NCBI GenBank assembly: GCA_963422465.1
Contig: OY730173.1
Coordinates: forward strand, 2,604,001-2,668,000
Origin: Lichina pygmaea
Taxonomy: Eukaryota > Ascomycota > Lichinomycetes > Lichinales > Lichinaceae
Direction of reading: 5' to 3'
DNA: 64,000 nucleotides
Part shown: positions 22,981 through 33,262 of the stretch, piece after piece
Layout: every line of letters starts with the position of its first letter
Numbering within the stretch: position 1 is the first letter of the stretch
Translations under genes and position numbers: made by a program
The notes under the pieces: model-generated
The model's database searches: none
What the model was told of the DNA's origin: nothing
Seen by the model: only the letters and a program-made list of their open reading frames with translations

Positions 22981-23521
22981 TTGAAAGAATCCTTTGTTCA
23001 TCTGACCAAAAAGGGCGTTGACCAAGTCGATCACGGTTCCAGTCCGTCGACTCTCTTCCCCTTTGGGATTTCATGCTTTTCTTCGTTTCCTTAAGATCAT
23101 TCCCAGGGAGGCACCATCCGGAAAAATCTTAAGCCTGGATTGGGCAGGCCCCATCTTCTGGTCCGGACCTCATTGGACCCATCTATTCATGGGAGATTGA
23201 CCGTCTCTGGAGCGGACTGGGTATTTGGAAACATCCCAGACAAGGCCTTGTGTACCACTCTTCCCGGAACTGCCGTTCTAGGATTGTTCAAGCCATCTCC
23301 AGGACCGTCTCAGGATCCAGCTGCGGATTGCCCTTCGTCGTCGAGATTCGGTAGTTGTTTGATATTCTCCGTCGTTCCGATTTCGGGTTCTCCCCCGTCT
23401 CCACTTTTCCCTCTGCGATAGAGGCACTCCTCGGGGACGTTTGCCGCTAGGCGTCTGCACCGTATGGTGACGCCAAATTTCCTTTGACACGGTGTCTTGG
23501 CATACGACGACAGATCTTTTG

Positions 23522-23523
23522 AC

Positions 23524-23559
<36 letters not shown>

Positions 23560-23573
23560 AATGATGATGATGA
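23522..23573. repeat. (GAT)n microsatellite
   Basis: About 17 GAT units with one interruption. The runs of Met, Asp or Ser/His codons seen in the surrounding frames are artefacts of this repeat. Confidence 0.95.
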
Positions 23574-23699
23574 AACACTCTGGCTTTGGTTTGTCGTCTG
23601 CCACGCGTTCTTTGTCTGTCCCAACTACACATCGTCGCTCTCTCTATCGACTGTATATATCTGAATCTCAAGAATGAAATGAAAAATGAAACTAATGCA

Positions 23700-23940
23700 A
23701 AACATCTCGCATCTTTGGAGACTTGTGGCTCGAGTAACACGTACGGAAGTAAGTTGACCGGGAAATTTGGCGTTCCCTCTAGACGTCTGGTTGTGGGTGT
23801 TCGCCGACGTCTATAATGAAGGTGTCTTGCATCTTTGGAGCTTTGCGATTTGAGTAACATGCACTTTGAGCGGAAGCTGTAGCTTTCTCTCCGGCCGTCG
23901 AGTCTTGGGGTTCGCTGAGGTCGACGATGAAGACGATGAT
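23700..23940. repeat. Diverged tandem duplication, period about 122 bp
   Basis: GCATCTTTGGAG...GAGTAACACG at about 23709-23742 recurs as GCATCTTTGGAG...GAGTAACATG at about 23830-23863. Both are followed by a related GTCTGG/GTCTTGG...GTTCGC...GACG segment. Confidence 0.6.
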
Positions 23941-24171
23941 GGAGACGATGATGATGGGGTGGGGGAGGAGGAGGAGGAGGAGGAGGAAGGAGCGGGAGGG
24001 CAAGCTATACGTACCCAATCCTTCCACGACGACGACCACCACCACCACCAAGCCAAGTGTCTCTCCGCACACGTCAAGGCATTATCAAACCCACAATTCA
24101 TCCTCAAGGATATCAGGCCAAAGCCCTGTGCCATGTGACCTGGAGGTTTCCTTACCAATCTCATAGCGTTC

Positions 24172-24216
24172 GCAGCATAATCTAATCTAGTCTAGCCAGT
24201 TTTAGAACGGTGTACT
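24172..24216 (+). mobile_element. Scrap of the same LINE family's 3' end
   Basis: GCATAATCTA...TAGCCAGTTTTAGAACGG matches the 3' UTR word order of the LINE elements at 17.6 kb and 50.6 kb (GCATAATCTAG...AGTTTTAGAACGG). Only about 45 bp are recognisable and there is no CAAT tail, though AATTACAATACAATA follows. Confidence 0.5.
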
Positions 24217-24746
24217 TCCGTAGGATCTCAATAATTACAATACAATACGATTCAATCAGGCCAATAAAAAAAAGCCGTTGAGAATCTGGCGCATGCACGA
24301 AGCTACGGTCCCGGTCCCCCCGGCGTACGGTTTGAGACCAGCAGAGCTGCGATACCTTGGAGTACATAGAGCAAGTATATCCTGTGTTCCCCCGCCGCAT
24401 CTCTAGCTACATGTTTTAGCAAACCCCTAATCGAACAACATCACCGATGGATAGTAGGAGTAGGCTGCATGTTTCGGTCTTGGCTGCGCGTTTGGTCTTC
24501 GCTGTGGACTTGGTCACGGTTGCACGTTCGGTCACAGCCTTCATGTCTCGGTCATGGCTTCTTGTCTTGGTCATGACTGCGCATTCCAGTCATTTCTCCA
24601 CCTCATCAGTCTTGTCTGCCAGTGCAGTACAGTACACCTCTCAGGCTTCTCCGCACATGTTGTGTGCACATCTTCTCAGCACGTCACGTCTACACAGCTC
24701 AGGCTTCTCTGCCTGAGGTCTCCAGGAGAGTTCCTAGCAGGTAAAC

Positions 24747-24766
24747 CCCCCCCCCCCCCCCCCCCA
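24747..24766. repeat. C homopolymer
   Basis: A run of about 20 C, followed 60 bp later by a (GA)n run (24827-24848). Confidence 0.9.
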
Positions 24767-25331
24767 AAACAGAGTGTGGATCAGGACAGAGAACAGAGAA
24801 CAGAGTGCTTATCCACATCTTTTTTGAGAGAGAGAGAGAGAGAGAGAGTTGTCCTGTGTGCGAACAATTGTCGAAAGTCCACTTTTGTGATGCACTTGTG
24901 CTGTCACAAAGACTGATCAAGGACTGTCGTGGTCATGCTGAGATGCTGGCATGATCATGATTAGGATTCTTCTTGGCAGAGCCACAATTTAATACATGGA
25001 TCTCTTTTCAGTAGAGCTACAGTATTGCAACACAATGTAAGACAACACCACTGTGGTAGAGCTATAATACCTACAGTATTCATGACATCTGTAGTTACTT
25101 GTCTTCATCTTCTCTGCACATCATTGTACGTAACTTGCCCCCACAGCACCGCATACTCCCCTGCCATGGCTTGTGGGTGGTTCGGTTTAGAGCTCTTGAT
25201 CAAGGCACTCGTAATCCTCTGACCTAACTGAACTGATTGAACTAAATCGATATAAAAGCATTCCACGGCGTTGCTTTCTTCCCCCAAAATCATGAGCCAA
25301 TCGACGCTGGAAAAGACATCGGCCCCCGCTC

Positions 25332-26660
25332 CTAAGAAGATTGTCGAAACTCCCTGTTGAGCCACTCGACGAAGCCACCCTCCATCCTTGACACATCCAA
25401 CGCGCCCTGCCGGTTGAGATTCACAAACTGCCTTCGCAGCCGTTGCAGTTGGGGGACCGAGATTGGTGTCACGGGCAAGTCCACTGCTGGGGCGCTTGTC
25501 GTCGATGTCGTCGACACACCGCGGATGATGACTTGCCCGCCGGCTTCACCCGGATGGTCTCGCTGGTACGAGAGCACGGCGTCGATCACCTCCTGCGTGC
25601 GCCGGTCTAGGTCGTGGATGTAGTTCGAAGTGGGAGGGGCCTTCTGTAGAGCTCAGAAAGGGAGGGGAAAAGACCGAGAGATGTCAGCTCTTGTGTGGAT
25701 GAGATTGATGGTGGAGGAAGGGGGGGGGGGGGGACGGAGAGATGGCGTGGTATCGCACAGGGCGATGCCGCTTTGTCCAGGCAGAATGGCGCAGGAACTG
25801 AGCGAAGACAGAACCCACCAGAACAGTCGCCTGGTGAGGCTTGACCGTCTTCGTCTTGCCTTCCTGCCCGATCAGCGCTTCCCAGATGGCTTCGAAGGGA
25901 GGCGTGTCGTCGTCGCGCAGGACGGTGAAGAGCGGGCTGTCCCAGCGGTTCATGCCGATAGGCTCCTCGAACCGGCGGATCAGGTCCTCGAAGATGTCCT
26001 CCGGGTAACCACCGTCGTCTCGGTCGGGGTCGGCCAGCAATCTGGCGTTCGTTTCGCGACAGGCGGCGATGGGAGTGCCGATGTGGATCTCTAGATCGGT
26101 CAGAGCGAGGCCGCCCCTCCGAACTGGTCCGGATCGAGGGTCTCTTGCTCACCACACAGCTCGGGGTCGACGCCGCCTTGGCGGCGCAATACAGCTGGTA
26201 TCGGTATCCCTTGATGTAGTTCAAGCCGTCGGCGACCACGACGTCGTCCTTGCCGACCAGCCTCTCGACCGTCGAGAACTCCGCCGCGCGGCCGTCCTTC
26301 TCTCGGCGCACGTCGCCGTAAATGTCTCTGCCGAGACCCAGCGTCTGGTCGGAGACATGATGGACGCGGAGACGTGCGATGCGGGCGTCAGACGCTGTCG
26401 TCGTCGTCGAGCTGCCGGCGTCGGCGATGCGCTTATGGAACGATTCGACCAGTTGCCTTGCGCGATGCGTCTTCCCGGAAGAGGGGTACCCGGATACGAT
26501 GATGAGCTGTAGACACGGTTCGTTCCGACGCACGGGTCAGTCCAGGGGGGGGATCCTCTCAAGACCTCGGTGCTGGGAATCCCGGCCACGGACACGTACG
26601 CGATGATGTGAGGGGTGGGGGGAGGGGTGGACCCACGCGGGATCCAAAACTTACCGGCAT
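25332..26660 (-). CDS. KTI12: KTI12 homologue, Elongator-associated P-loop protein, 313 aa
   Basis: KTI12 binds Elongator and tRNA and is needed for wobble-uridine (mcm5/ncm5) modification. Exons on the minus strand are 26660-26655, 26506-26153, 26088-25819 and 25643-25332, all phase 0, totalling 313 codons, the same length as I recall for the yeast protein. The first exon is only 6 nt (ATG CCG), but joining it gives MPLIIVSGYPSSGKT, which is the conserved KTI12 N-terminus with a Walker A motif at residues 8-15. Other family blocks are VVADGLNYIKGYRYQLYC, the segment VIHIGTP after intron 2, RFEEPIGMNRWDSPLF, and the C-terminal LQRLRRQFVNLNR. Introns are 148, 64 and 175 nt. It is divergently arranged with the copper-fist gene, with 725 bp between start codons. 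Confidence 0.93.
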
Positions 26661-27385
26661 TGACTGCGATGTTGCATCTGTTTGGGTGGATCGCGCTCTA
26701 GACCGTTTGAGATGGCGATGTGCTACGTACCCCACAATTACTTCTTCAGGGTCGCACGTTGCTGACTGTGACTGTCTTTACAAGGTGGCCTTGGTGGGAT
26801 GTATCTTACGCCGTACGAAAGTACTTCCGTACAGACGTACGGCATACGGTATAGCAATAATTAGCCCCGACGGGCGCCCCTCAACAGCAACAGCAACGTC
26901 GCTGGACCACCGTCGCTCTATTACTTCGCGCTCCATACTCCTAGCCCTCCCTTGACCCCTCCATCTCTCTCTCCCTCTCTCTACGACTGAGCTGCACTCC
27001 ATCGTCGCGATCTCCGCGGCTTGTCTAGTGGCCTCGTCGGCGTCTCTCGTGACTTTCCCCAACGCTCGGACGGCGCCAACATCCCACCGTCAGCCGCCCG
27101 TCGGACCGGGCCCCACGTTCCAGCCGCATGTGCCGGGTCGCCCCCAGCAGCCCCGGGAGCGGAGAAAGTGGCGATTCCATACGGAGACTAGCATCCGTTC
27201 GCCCGGCGCTCTTTACATAGGCTCCATCGACGACATCAATAGCGACAGGGAAACGGACTCGACCATCGGTTCTGGGGCACAGACGTCTTGAGTCGAACGA
27301 GACAGCCGAAATTCTTGAGAAGAGACGCAGCCTCGCCTGAGCGAAGCGGGGTCAAGTCGCCGGAAAGGCGCGCCGACCTAGCGGC
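26661..27385. promoter_or_regulatory. Shared divergent promoter region, KTI12 / copper-fist regulator
   Basis: 725 bp separate the two start codons. The region contains a perfect 8-bp inverted repeat, GCCGTACG...CGTACGGC, at about 26811-26845, enclosing further GTAC words, and a CT-rich stretch (26956-26985) close to the likely start of the copper-fist transcript. Open frames such as 27028-27291 could be upstream ORFs. I see no obvious TATA box or copper-response element that I could defend. Confidence 0.45.
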
Positions 27386-29055
27386 ATGCCCACGATCAAT
27401 GGCATCAAATATGCCTGGTGAGGAACCGTCCCCATGCCGAGAACTCAGAATCCGTCCGGCGATTCTGGTCGCTTCCGGTCGTCGAGTCGGACGACGATGG
27501 ACAGCCTGCTGACGTGCTTGCGGCTAGCGAACCTTGTATGCGCGGACACCGCTCGTCCAAATGCACGCACGACGACCGCATACTGATCCAGGTGCGGAAG
27601 CCGGGTCGACCGCTGAGCAGCTGCCCTCACCCAGATGGACAGTGCAACTGCAGCGGGTTGAGAGTGGCCATCCCGAAGAGTAAGACACCCTCTTGAGTTC
27701 CGGCCGCTCGAGAAGCTGACGCTTCGACGTAGCATCCAGTTGCGCCTGTGGCAAATTCTCCGCCGAGCCCAACCTCTCTACGGGCCCTGATGCCCAGGAC
27801 GCCGTGATTTCGGACAAGAGGCAGAGGATCGAACCGTCTGCTCCGGGGGCCGTCGCAGCTCCGCCGGGCCGGGCTGTCGCCAGTCGTGTGCGCAAGTCGA
27901 GCAGGCGGTCCAGCGGCATCTCGGCCGCGGCGCTGAAAGCATTGAAGGAGGACGACCGAAGGCCTGAGCAGCATGGCATCGACGAGCCCCGCCGGGAGCG
28001 CGAAGATGGCCACGTCGGAGCATCTGCTTGCGAGTCTGCCCCGCAACCTCGTGCGGAGGCTCGGGACCGGGCTGCTCCACCGCAGACGCTGTCGCCTTCT
28101 CGCACCACCAGCTCGTCCGGGACCGACGTAGCCCTGCCCGGCCCGTGCCCAGGTCCGCTCGACTTTGCAGACAGGCACCGGACCATCTCGGCCGCAAAAG
28201 CTGACGTACGACCCCCGAACTCGACCTTCGGCGACCCCTCATGCCGCTCTGGCGTCAACGGGTCGAGCCAGACGCGTGACGGCATCCGAGGGGCCTCTAT
28301 ACGTCACAAGCACCTTCGGTTCGACGGACAGGATCCAACCCGTCGACGGCAGCGCGCGTCGACGCTGCCCGAGATCTCCGGTCAGCCGCAGATGCAAGGC
28401 TCCGAGATCCGCAAGGAATGTAAGTGTATGACCGGCACAAGCCAACCGGCTGCCGAGACGTCCATCCCGGACGGCCAGCCAACCATGCAATCTGCGTATG
28501 GCATGATCCCGGCCACCACCTCTACGGCCCGCCCGTCTCTACCAGGCATGGGCCGCACCGCTAGCGATCGGTTTGGCTCCGTCGACGTGCAAACCCAGCA
28601 GCAGAAACAGCAGTCGCAGCAGCGTCAAGCCCCCCAAGCACTGCCGTTGACGACCCTCTACACTTTCCCGCCTAAGTACACCACCTTCCAGCACCCTCTG
28701 ACGCCGGAGGAGCTGGCGTTCTTGCAGCGAAATCCTGGACTCTTCGCGCACACTCCTTCCCAGCCGTCGCCGACAATCGCATCGGGCGCTCCGTTAGCCC
28801 CTCCAACATGCGCCGTCGCTTCGACGACGACCCACAGCTGTAGCTGTGGAGACACCTGCAACTGTCTCGGCTGCATCGCTCATCCGTACAACGTGCGAAC
28901 CATGGACTTTGTCCAGTCGATACAGGAGCTGATGGCGACGGACAGCGACTACGACTTTCCAGCTAGCCGGCGCATGTCGTTGCAGGGACCGATTCTTCCT
29001 GAACTCTCCCCGTCCTTCGCCCCGTCGACCTCGCCTTGGCCCGGGAGCACACAGA

Positions 29056-29087
<32 letters not shown>

Positions 29088-29795
29088 AACAGCAGCAACA
29101 GCAACAATTGGTTACTCATGCAGCAACCAGCGATGCAGAGCACGCCCAGGGCGGAGCCTCCTAGCCCTGGCTTCGCTTTCATGACCCCGAACTACAACTA
29201 CGTCGCCGCCGCAGTCGCGCCCCCTGTGATGAACACGCTCGACACGAGCCAGCCGATCTTCACAGCCGCCGGAGGTGGCGACATGCGCGAACAGCAGGTG
29301 CTTTCGCCGACGGACTTTTTCCACGTGAACTACCCAGTCGGTGGTGGCGGCGGTGGCGGCGGCGAGACGGGAGATGCTGACTGCTCCTGTGGAGAGATGT
29401 GCTCGTGTGCCGGACATCATGTACACGTCACCGCCGCCAGTGCTACTTCCAGAGGAACCGAAACTAGCATCGCCGCCGTCGCTGCTACCACTGGCTTGGC
29501 TGATGAGACGGCAAAAGCAAGGAGAGCGACGAGTGCTGCTGCTGCAGCTCAATTACCAGCGCACCTGGCGAGCACCGGCGGTATTCCTCTTCATCAGCAT
29601 CAAAATCAACATCAGCATCAACATCAACATCAGCATCAGCATCAGCATCGTCAGCATCAGCATCAGCATCAGCATCACACTAATCGAGCAGGTACCGCAG
29701 GACAAAGCTTTTGCAAGGTCCTGTCCTCCCCAACGACGTTACCCGGTGGCACTATGCTGGATCATACCCCTTTTCTGCAACATGGCTACTTTTGA
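27386..29795 (+). CDS. Copper-fist transcription factor, Mac1/CUF1/GRISEA type, 748 aa
   Basis: This is a copper-responsive regulator; relatives activate high-affinity copper uptake when copper is low. Exons are 27386-27417, 27528-27679 and 27733-29795. The N-terminal fist reads MPTINGIKYACEPCMRGH and on, with zinc ligands C11, C14, C23 and H25, and the AT-hook-like KPGRP that contacts the minor groove. Two downstream cysteine clusters identify the Mac1-type branch. Cluster 1 is CSCGDTCNCLGCIAH at 431-445 (CxCx3CxCx2CxxH). Cluster 2 is CSCGEMCSCAGHHVH at 612-626, in which the fifth cysteine is replaced by histidine. A further CACGK motif follows the fist at about residue 66. Low-complexity parts are a Gly run near 504-512 and a Gln/His run (about 683-712) written by a CAT-CAG type microsatellite. 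Intron 1 splits the codon of C11. It is divergent with KTI12. Confidence 0.92.
29590..29681 (+). repeat. In-frame CATCAG/CATCAA microsatellite (His-Gln run)
   Basis: Hexamer CATCAR repeats within the copper-fist gene encode an alternating HQ tract close to the C-terminus. Its length is likely to vary between strains. Confidence 0.85.
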
Positions 29796-29932
29796 AATTC
29801 CTGTCTCTTGATTCATCATAAGAGGGTTTGAAGGACGGTCTGATGCGGTTGCTACGGATATACCAAAGGTCCATTCATGGAGGAACCATTTCCCCGCAAT
29901 TGAAGTCTATCTCATTACTTCCATTCCAGCTC

Positions 29933-30061
29933 GGGGCGGCATGGTGTAGCGGGAAGCTGGTGAGAGTTTCCCACTACGTGGCACCCATGACCCGGAACTA
30001 GTGGTGTCAGGCCTGGAGAACCTGACTAAACTAGTCGTCAGTTCGAATCTGACCCACCCCA
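29933..30061 (+). tRNA. tRNA-like Pol III unit: tRNA pseudogene, intron-bearing tRNA or tRNA-derived SINE
   Basis: An A-box-like TGGTGTAGCGG (29942-29952) and a B-box-like AGTTCGAATCT (30040-30050) lie about 90 bp apart. The 3' half is tRNA-perfect: a five-pair T-stem GTCAG/CTGAC closing TTCGAAT, followed by CCACCCC and a discriminator A. That acceptor strand pairs 6 of 7 with GGGGCGG at 29933. However, two extra bases separate it from the A box, the D-arm does not fold, and the middle contains long hairpins (ACTAGT...ACTAGT enclosing GTCAGG...CCTGAC). I cannot assign an anticodon. The spacing suits a SINE head or a decayed tRNA better than a normal tRNA. The minus-strand frame across it is a shadow. 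Confidence 0.4.
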
Positions 30062-31118
30062 CATTCTGCCACAAAAACCCCTGAGATTCATAGAACTTGT
30101 CTAAGATGTACTCCTCGCAAGATGTATGAAAACCCTCGAGAAATAGCTCACCCAATATCCGTCAAGATCCACAAAACCCTCATTACTGTGGTTTTCCTAT
30201 TTCCCCTACGGGGTTTGGGGGTTTCCCACAGTACGTACACTACAAACCACGGGGTGTATGGTAAGTGCGTGAGGTCCCCGAGTCAAGTCTACCAGAGACA
30301 AGAATCCTTCAAGAAGTTCTGCATGGCTTAACAGCCGAATCAGTGTAAGAATCAAATCAAATCAAAAATCCATTCCAGCTCATCCCTTGACTTCCCTGTC
30401 CCAGAAGAACACCAAAACTCCCTCTCGTTCATTCACTTCTCTCGGCTCTCTTGCTCTCTTATACCTTTGTCTTTTTATTACAATAGGCTTCGTTTATGCG
30501 GTACTGTAGGTCATCTGTAAGTAAACAAGTGCGATAAGTAAATAATGCAAAGTCGAGTTTATATGAATTGATGTCTTTTCACAAACAGCGTCACTGCCAA
30601 CGAGAACTGAAGAAAGGTCTATGAAAAACATTTTTTGTCAATGTTTCTTCCTGTTCCTCAGTTGTTCTAAGCGCGCACTTGAAACAGAGTCTTTTCGAAG
30701 AATGAAAGGCGCCGGTCGGTCGAGTCCCAAATTCCACTTGAGTTCCCCCCGCGCGTGGACAGGATGTCGGTCGAATGAGTTATGCCAATGCCCCACGCAT
30801 GGAAAGCCGTCTGTTCAACGCATCGAGCTTCTCTTGCAGAACGGTCAGAAGACGTTTTCACAGTACAGGAACCTGCTACTGTTCGATTTATTCTTGTCCG
30901 ATTTTGTGCTTACGTTGATTCTTGCTGACGAGCCATGTAGGAATCATGAGAACATGGCCGCAAGGAACCTCTCAAAGAATCTCTTGATGAACCTGTTAAG
31001 GAGCCTGCTAGTACCGTCGGCGACATATCTGAGGACTACAGAAACCGCTATCCCAGGAGGGAACCCCGGTGGCACCTCCTTTGCAGTTGTTGGCGGAGTG
31101 GTGATTTGTTAGTGGGAC

Positions 31119-31350
31119 AGTCACCTACCTACTTTGTCAAGTAGCAAAGACTCGAGGCAAGCTGAGATTCCTACCTCACCATCGAACAGTCGCCATCGAA
31201 AGAGTGTCACTGGCGTGCCGCGCCTTATCTCCTCCAGTCACCTACGTACAGTTACTGACTTACTTCGTCAGTGGCAAGAAGTGAAGCAGACTGACATTCC
31301 TACTTTACGACTTGACAATCGACTTGGACACAGCGTCACTGGTGTGTACC
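31119..31350. repeat. Tandem duplication, period 117 bp
   Basis: AGTCACCTAC...TACTT(T/C)GTCA...GAAG/AAAG...CTGA(G/C)ATTCCTAC...GTCACTGG(C/T)GTG occurs at 31119 and again at 31236 in the same order with many substitutions. Confidence 0.65.
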
Positions 31351-32150
31351 TTAGGCGCGTGGCCGGAGTGCAGCCTTGTAGAGTCGGTTCTCTGGCTTCC
31401 AGCTGCCGCCACCAGGGTCTAGGTCTGTTGCGTGGCGGGGGTGGCGGGCGTCCTCCTCCTTCGAGCTCCTTCCATCAGTCCCAGCACCACCGTCAAGCCG
31501 GCTTGTAGGCCTGCCACAGTAGTCGTATATATGTGTACAGGTGGGAGTGAGTGCGAGAACGGATGATTACAGTGGGGTGACGACAGTCTACGCACCCGTT
31601 CGGGTCGTAAATACCTGATCGCTTAGCTCTCTAGCCATAGTAGTGTGATGTAGAAGAAGGCTGACTGTCGTCCGGAAGTCAAGCTACCGTACTTTGCTAG
31701 TGAGCTGAGCGATCAGAGACTTTGCATCAGAGAGGGGTGTGTAGATTTTCGTCGTCTTACTGTAGCGCAGATCGAGCACCGACGTATGGGCTAATTATCA
31801 CACACCTATATTCCCCATCTATTAGGCCTCCTTAACAGACGACGGATCACCAAGTAGCCACTTCATGTCCAGTTTACATTCATTATTTCATCTTTCAAGT
31901 AATCGGGTTTCACCTGTTTCAAGAAAGACTAGGCCAGTGAAATTAGGGATTGCAAAGTGTCGTGGTGAGACGTTCAATAGATGATACGCTGCGGGTAAGC
32001 CTACGGAGCGCTTCCCCTTCCCTTGTCCCTGGTTTTAACCAGCTGGCCAGAAGCGCTTCGTAGTGATTTCAGTAGGCTGGGTGTCGTGCAGAATCTAGTA
32101 TACAGTTGTCTCATGATATTTCCGGCACCCGACTGGCATAGGGAAACACA

Positions 32151-32558
32151 ATGCGGTCAATGATGCGCCACCCTACGCTTTCAGAGGAGTCTATCAAGTT
32201 CTTCCCTCCCGCCATGCTTTTCGAGTCTCGTGGCCCGCTCGAGCCGGTCGATGTCAGCACAACCGTCCTCCGCCAGGAGACAGCGACACTTGCCACCATC
32301 TCGCACCCTCGTCGCGCTTTCTCGAGTCGTTGCTTCTTCAAAGAAGATGTTCATTGTCGGACCGCTCGCACACCATCCTTGCCGAGCGCAGCATCTCCCC
32401 TTCTAAAAGCGCCATCGCAATTCTCCCACGCTCGACCGGCGCCAAATCCCAGTCCTACCCATGCAGGCCATGCTCTTCGCTTGAACAGCAGCACGGAGAA
32501 TATCACACCGAAGGAGAGTCCGATGGATGATCGGACAACCAGATTCGAGAGGCAGTAG
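32151..32558 (+). CDS. Weak hypothetical ORF, 135 aa
   Basis: This ATG-started frame has no recognisable domain and is Ser/Pro/Arg-rich. The +1 frame from about 32330 also reads protein-like, so either an intron, a frameshift or chance could explain the pattern. There is no codon-level or family evidence beyond length. I list it only as the best candidate in a 3.4-kb gap. Confidence 0.2.
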   Translation: MRSMMRHPTLSEESIKFFPPAMLFESRGPLEPVDVSTTVLRQETATLATISHPRRAFSSRCFFKEDVHCRTARTPSLPSAASPLLKAPSQFSHARPAPNPSPTHAGHALRLNSSTENITPKESPMDDRTTRFERQ

Positions 32559-33262
32559 TCCCACTAGGGAATATTCGAGACCAGTTAGCTCTATGACACG
32601 TATTTGTGGGTAGAAAGGGTAGGTTGGGATGGAAAGGGGGAGTTTGCGATGATATCAGTGTCCAGACGATCGAGCACCGATGCAGGAACGTTAGATTGAG
32701 GATGAGATGATTGTGTAGATGTAGCCGCGTTTACGAGCCGGTAGGGTATAGGAACAGGCATCATCAATTACCTTTTCGCTCAAGAGAGCTTCGCTGGTGG
32801 GCCTACTTGGCCTAGGCACCGCTGCCGGGATTGTTGGAGGCGGCGTCGTGTCCGACATGGCTTTGCTCGATTTCCAGGCCCAATTGAGTCAGCACGATCC
32901 GGTTACTTTTCTCTCCAGGCCAGTAGCTGGGGTCTGATATGTTTTAGAGGTCTCGATCCAGTTCATCTGGCCAGAGGAGGTTGTCGAGGTAAGCTGGGAC
33001 GAGGCGGACGTCGCGTCAATGTATCCTGGTATACGGGATTGATAGCTCTAACGCGAGAATAAACGTCGCTATTCGCGCCTTTAGAATTTCGTCTCGGTGA
33101 CATTTAGTAGACCTTGTACGATGTACCTCCGTACCCTCGTACCATAAAGTACCAAGGGTACGTACTTTTACTGTAGGAAGCTCCTCGAGCTCCACAAAAC
33201 TCCACGAGCACTTGAAATCAGGTCAAGTTACCAGCGGAGATAGGAATCACATGAATCTCAAG

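Larger units (their letters stand above)
22981..25331. other. Intergenic, repeat-rich
   Basis: This is the region downstream of C2H2 regulator 1 and of the convergent KTI12 gene. It holds a (GAT)n microsatellite (23522-23573), a diverged tandem duplication (about 23700-23940), an AGG run (23965-23990), a C homopolymer (24747-24766), a (GA)n run (24827-24848) and a LINE 3'-end scrap (24172-24216). No gene is supported. Confidence 0.5.
29796..33262. other. Intergenic, copper-fist regulator to Urb2
   Basis: This contains a tRNA-like Pol III unit (29933-30061), a 117-bp tandem duplication (31119-31350), a weak ORF (32151-32558) and a GTAC-rich cluster (33114-33170) just before the Urb2 start. 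The remainder shows no gene that I can support. Confidence 0.45.
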
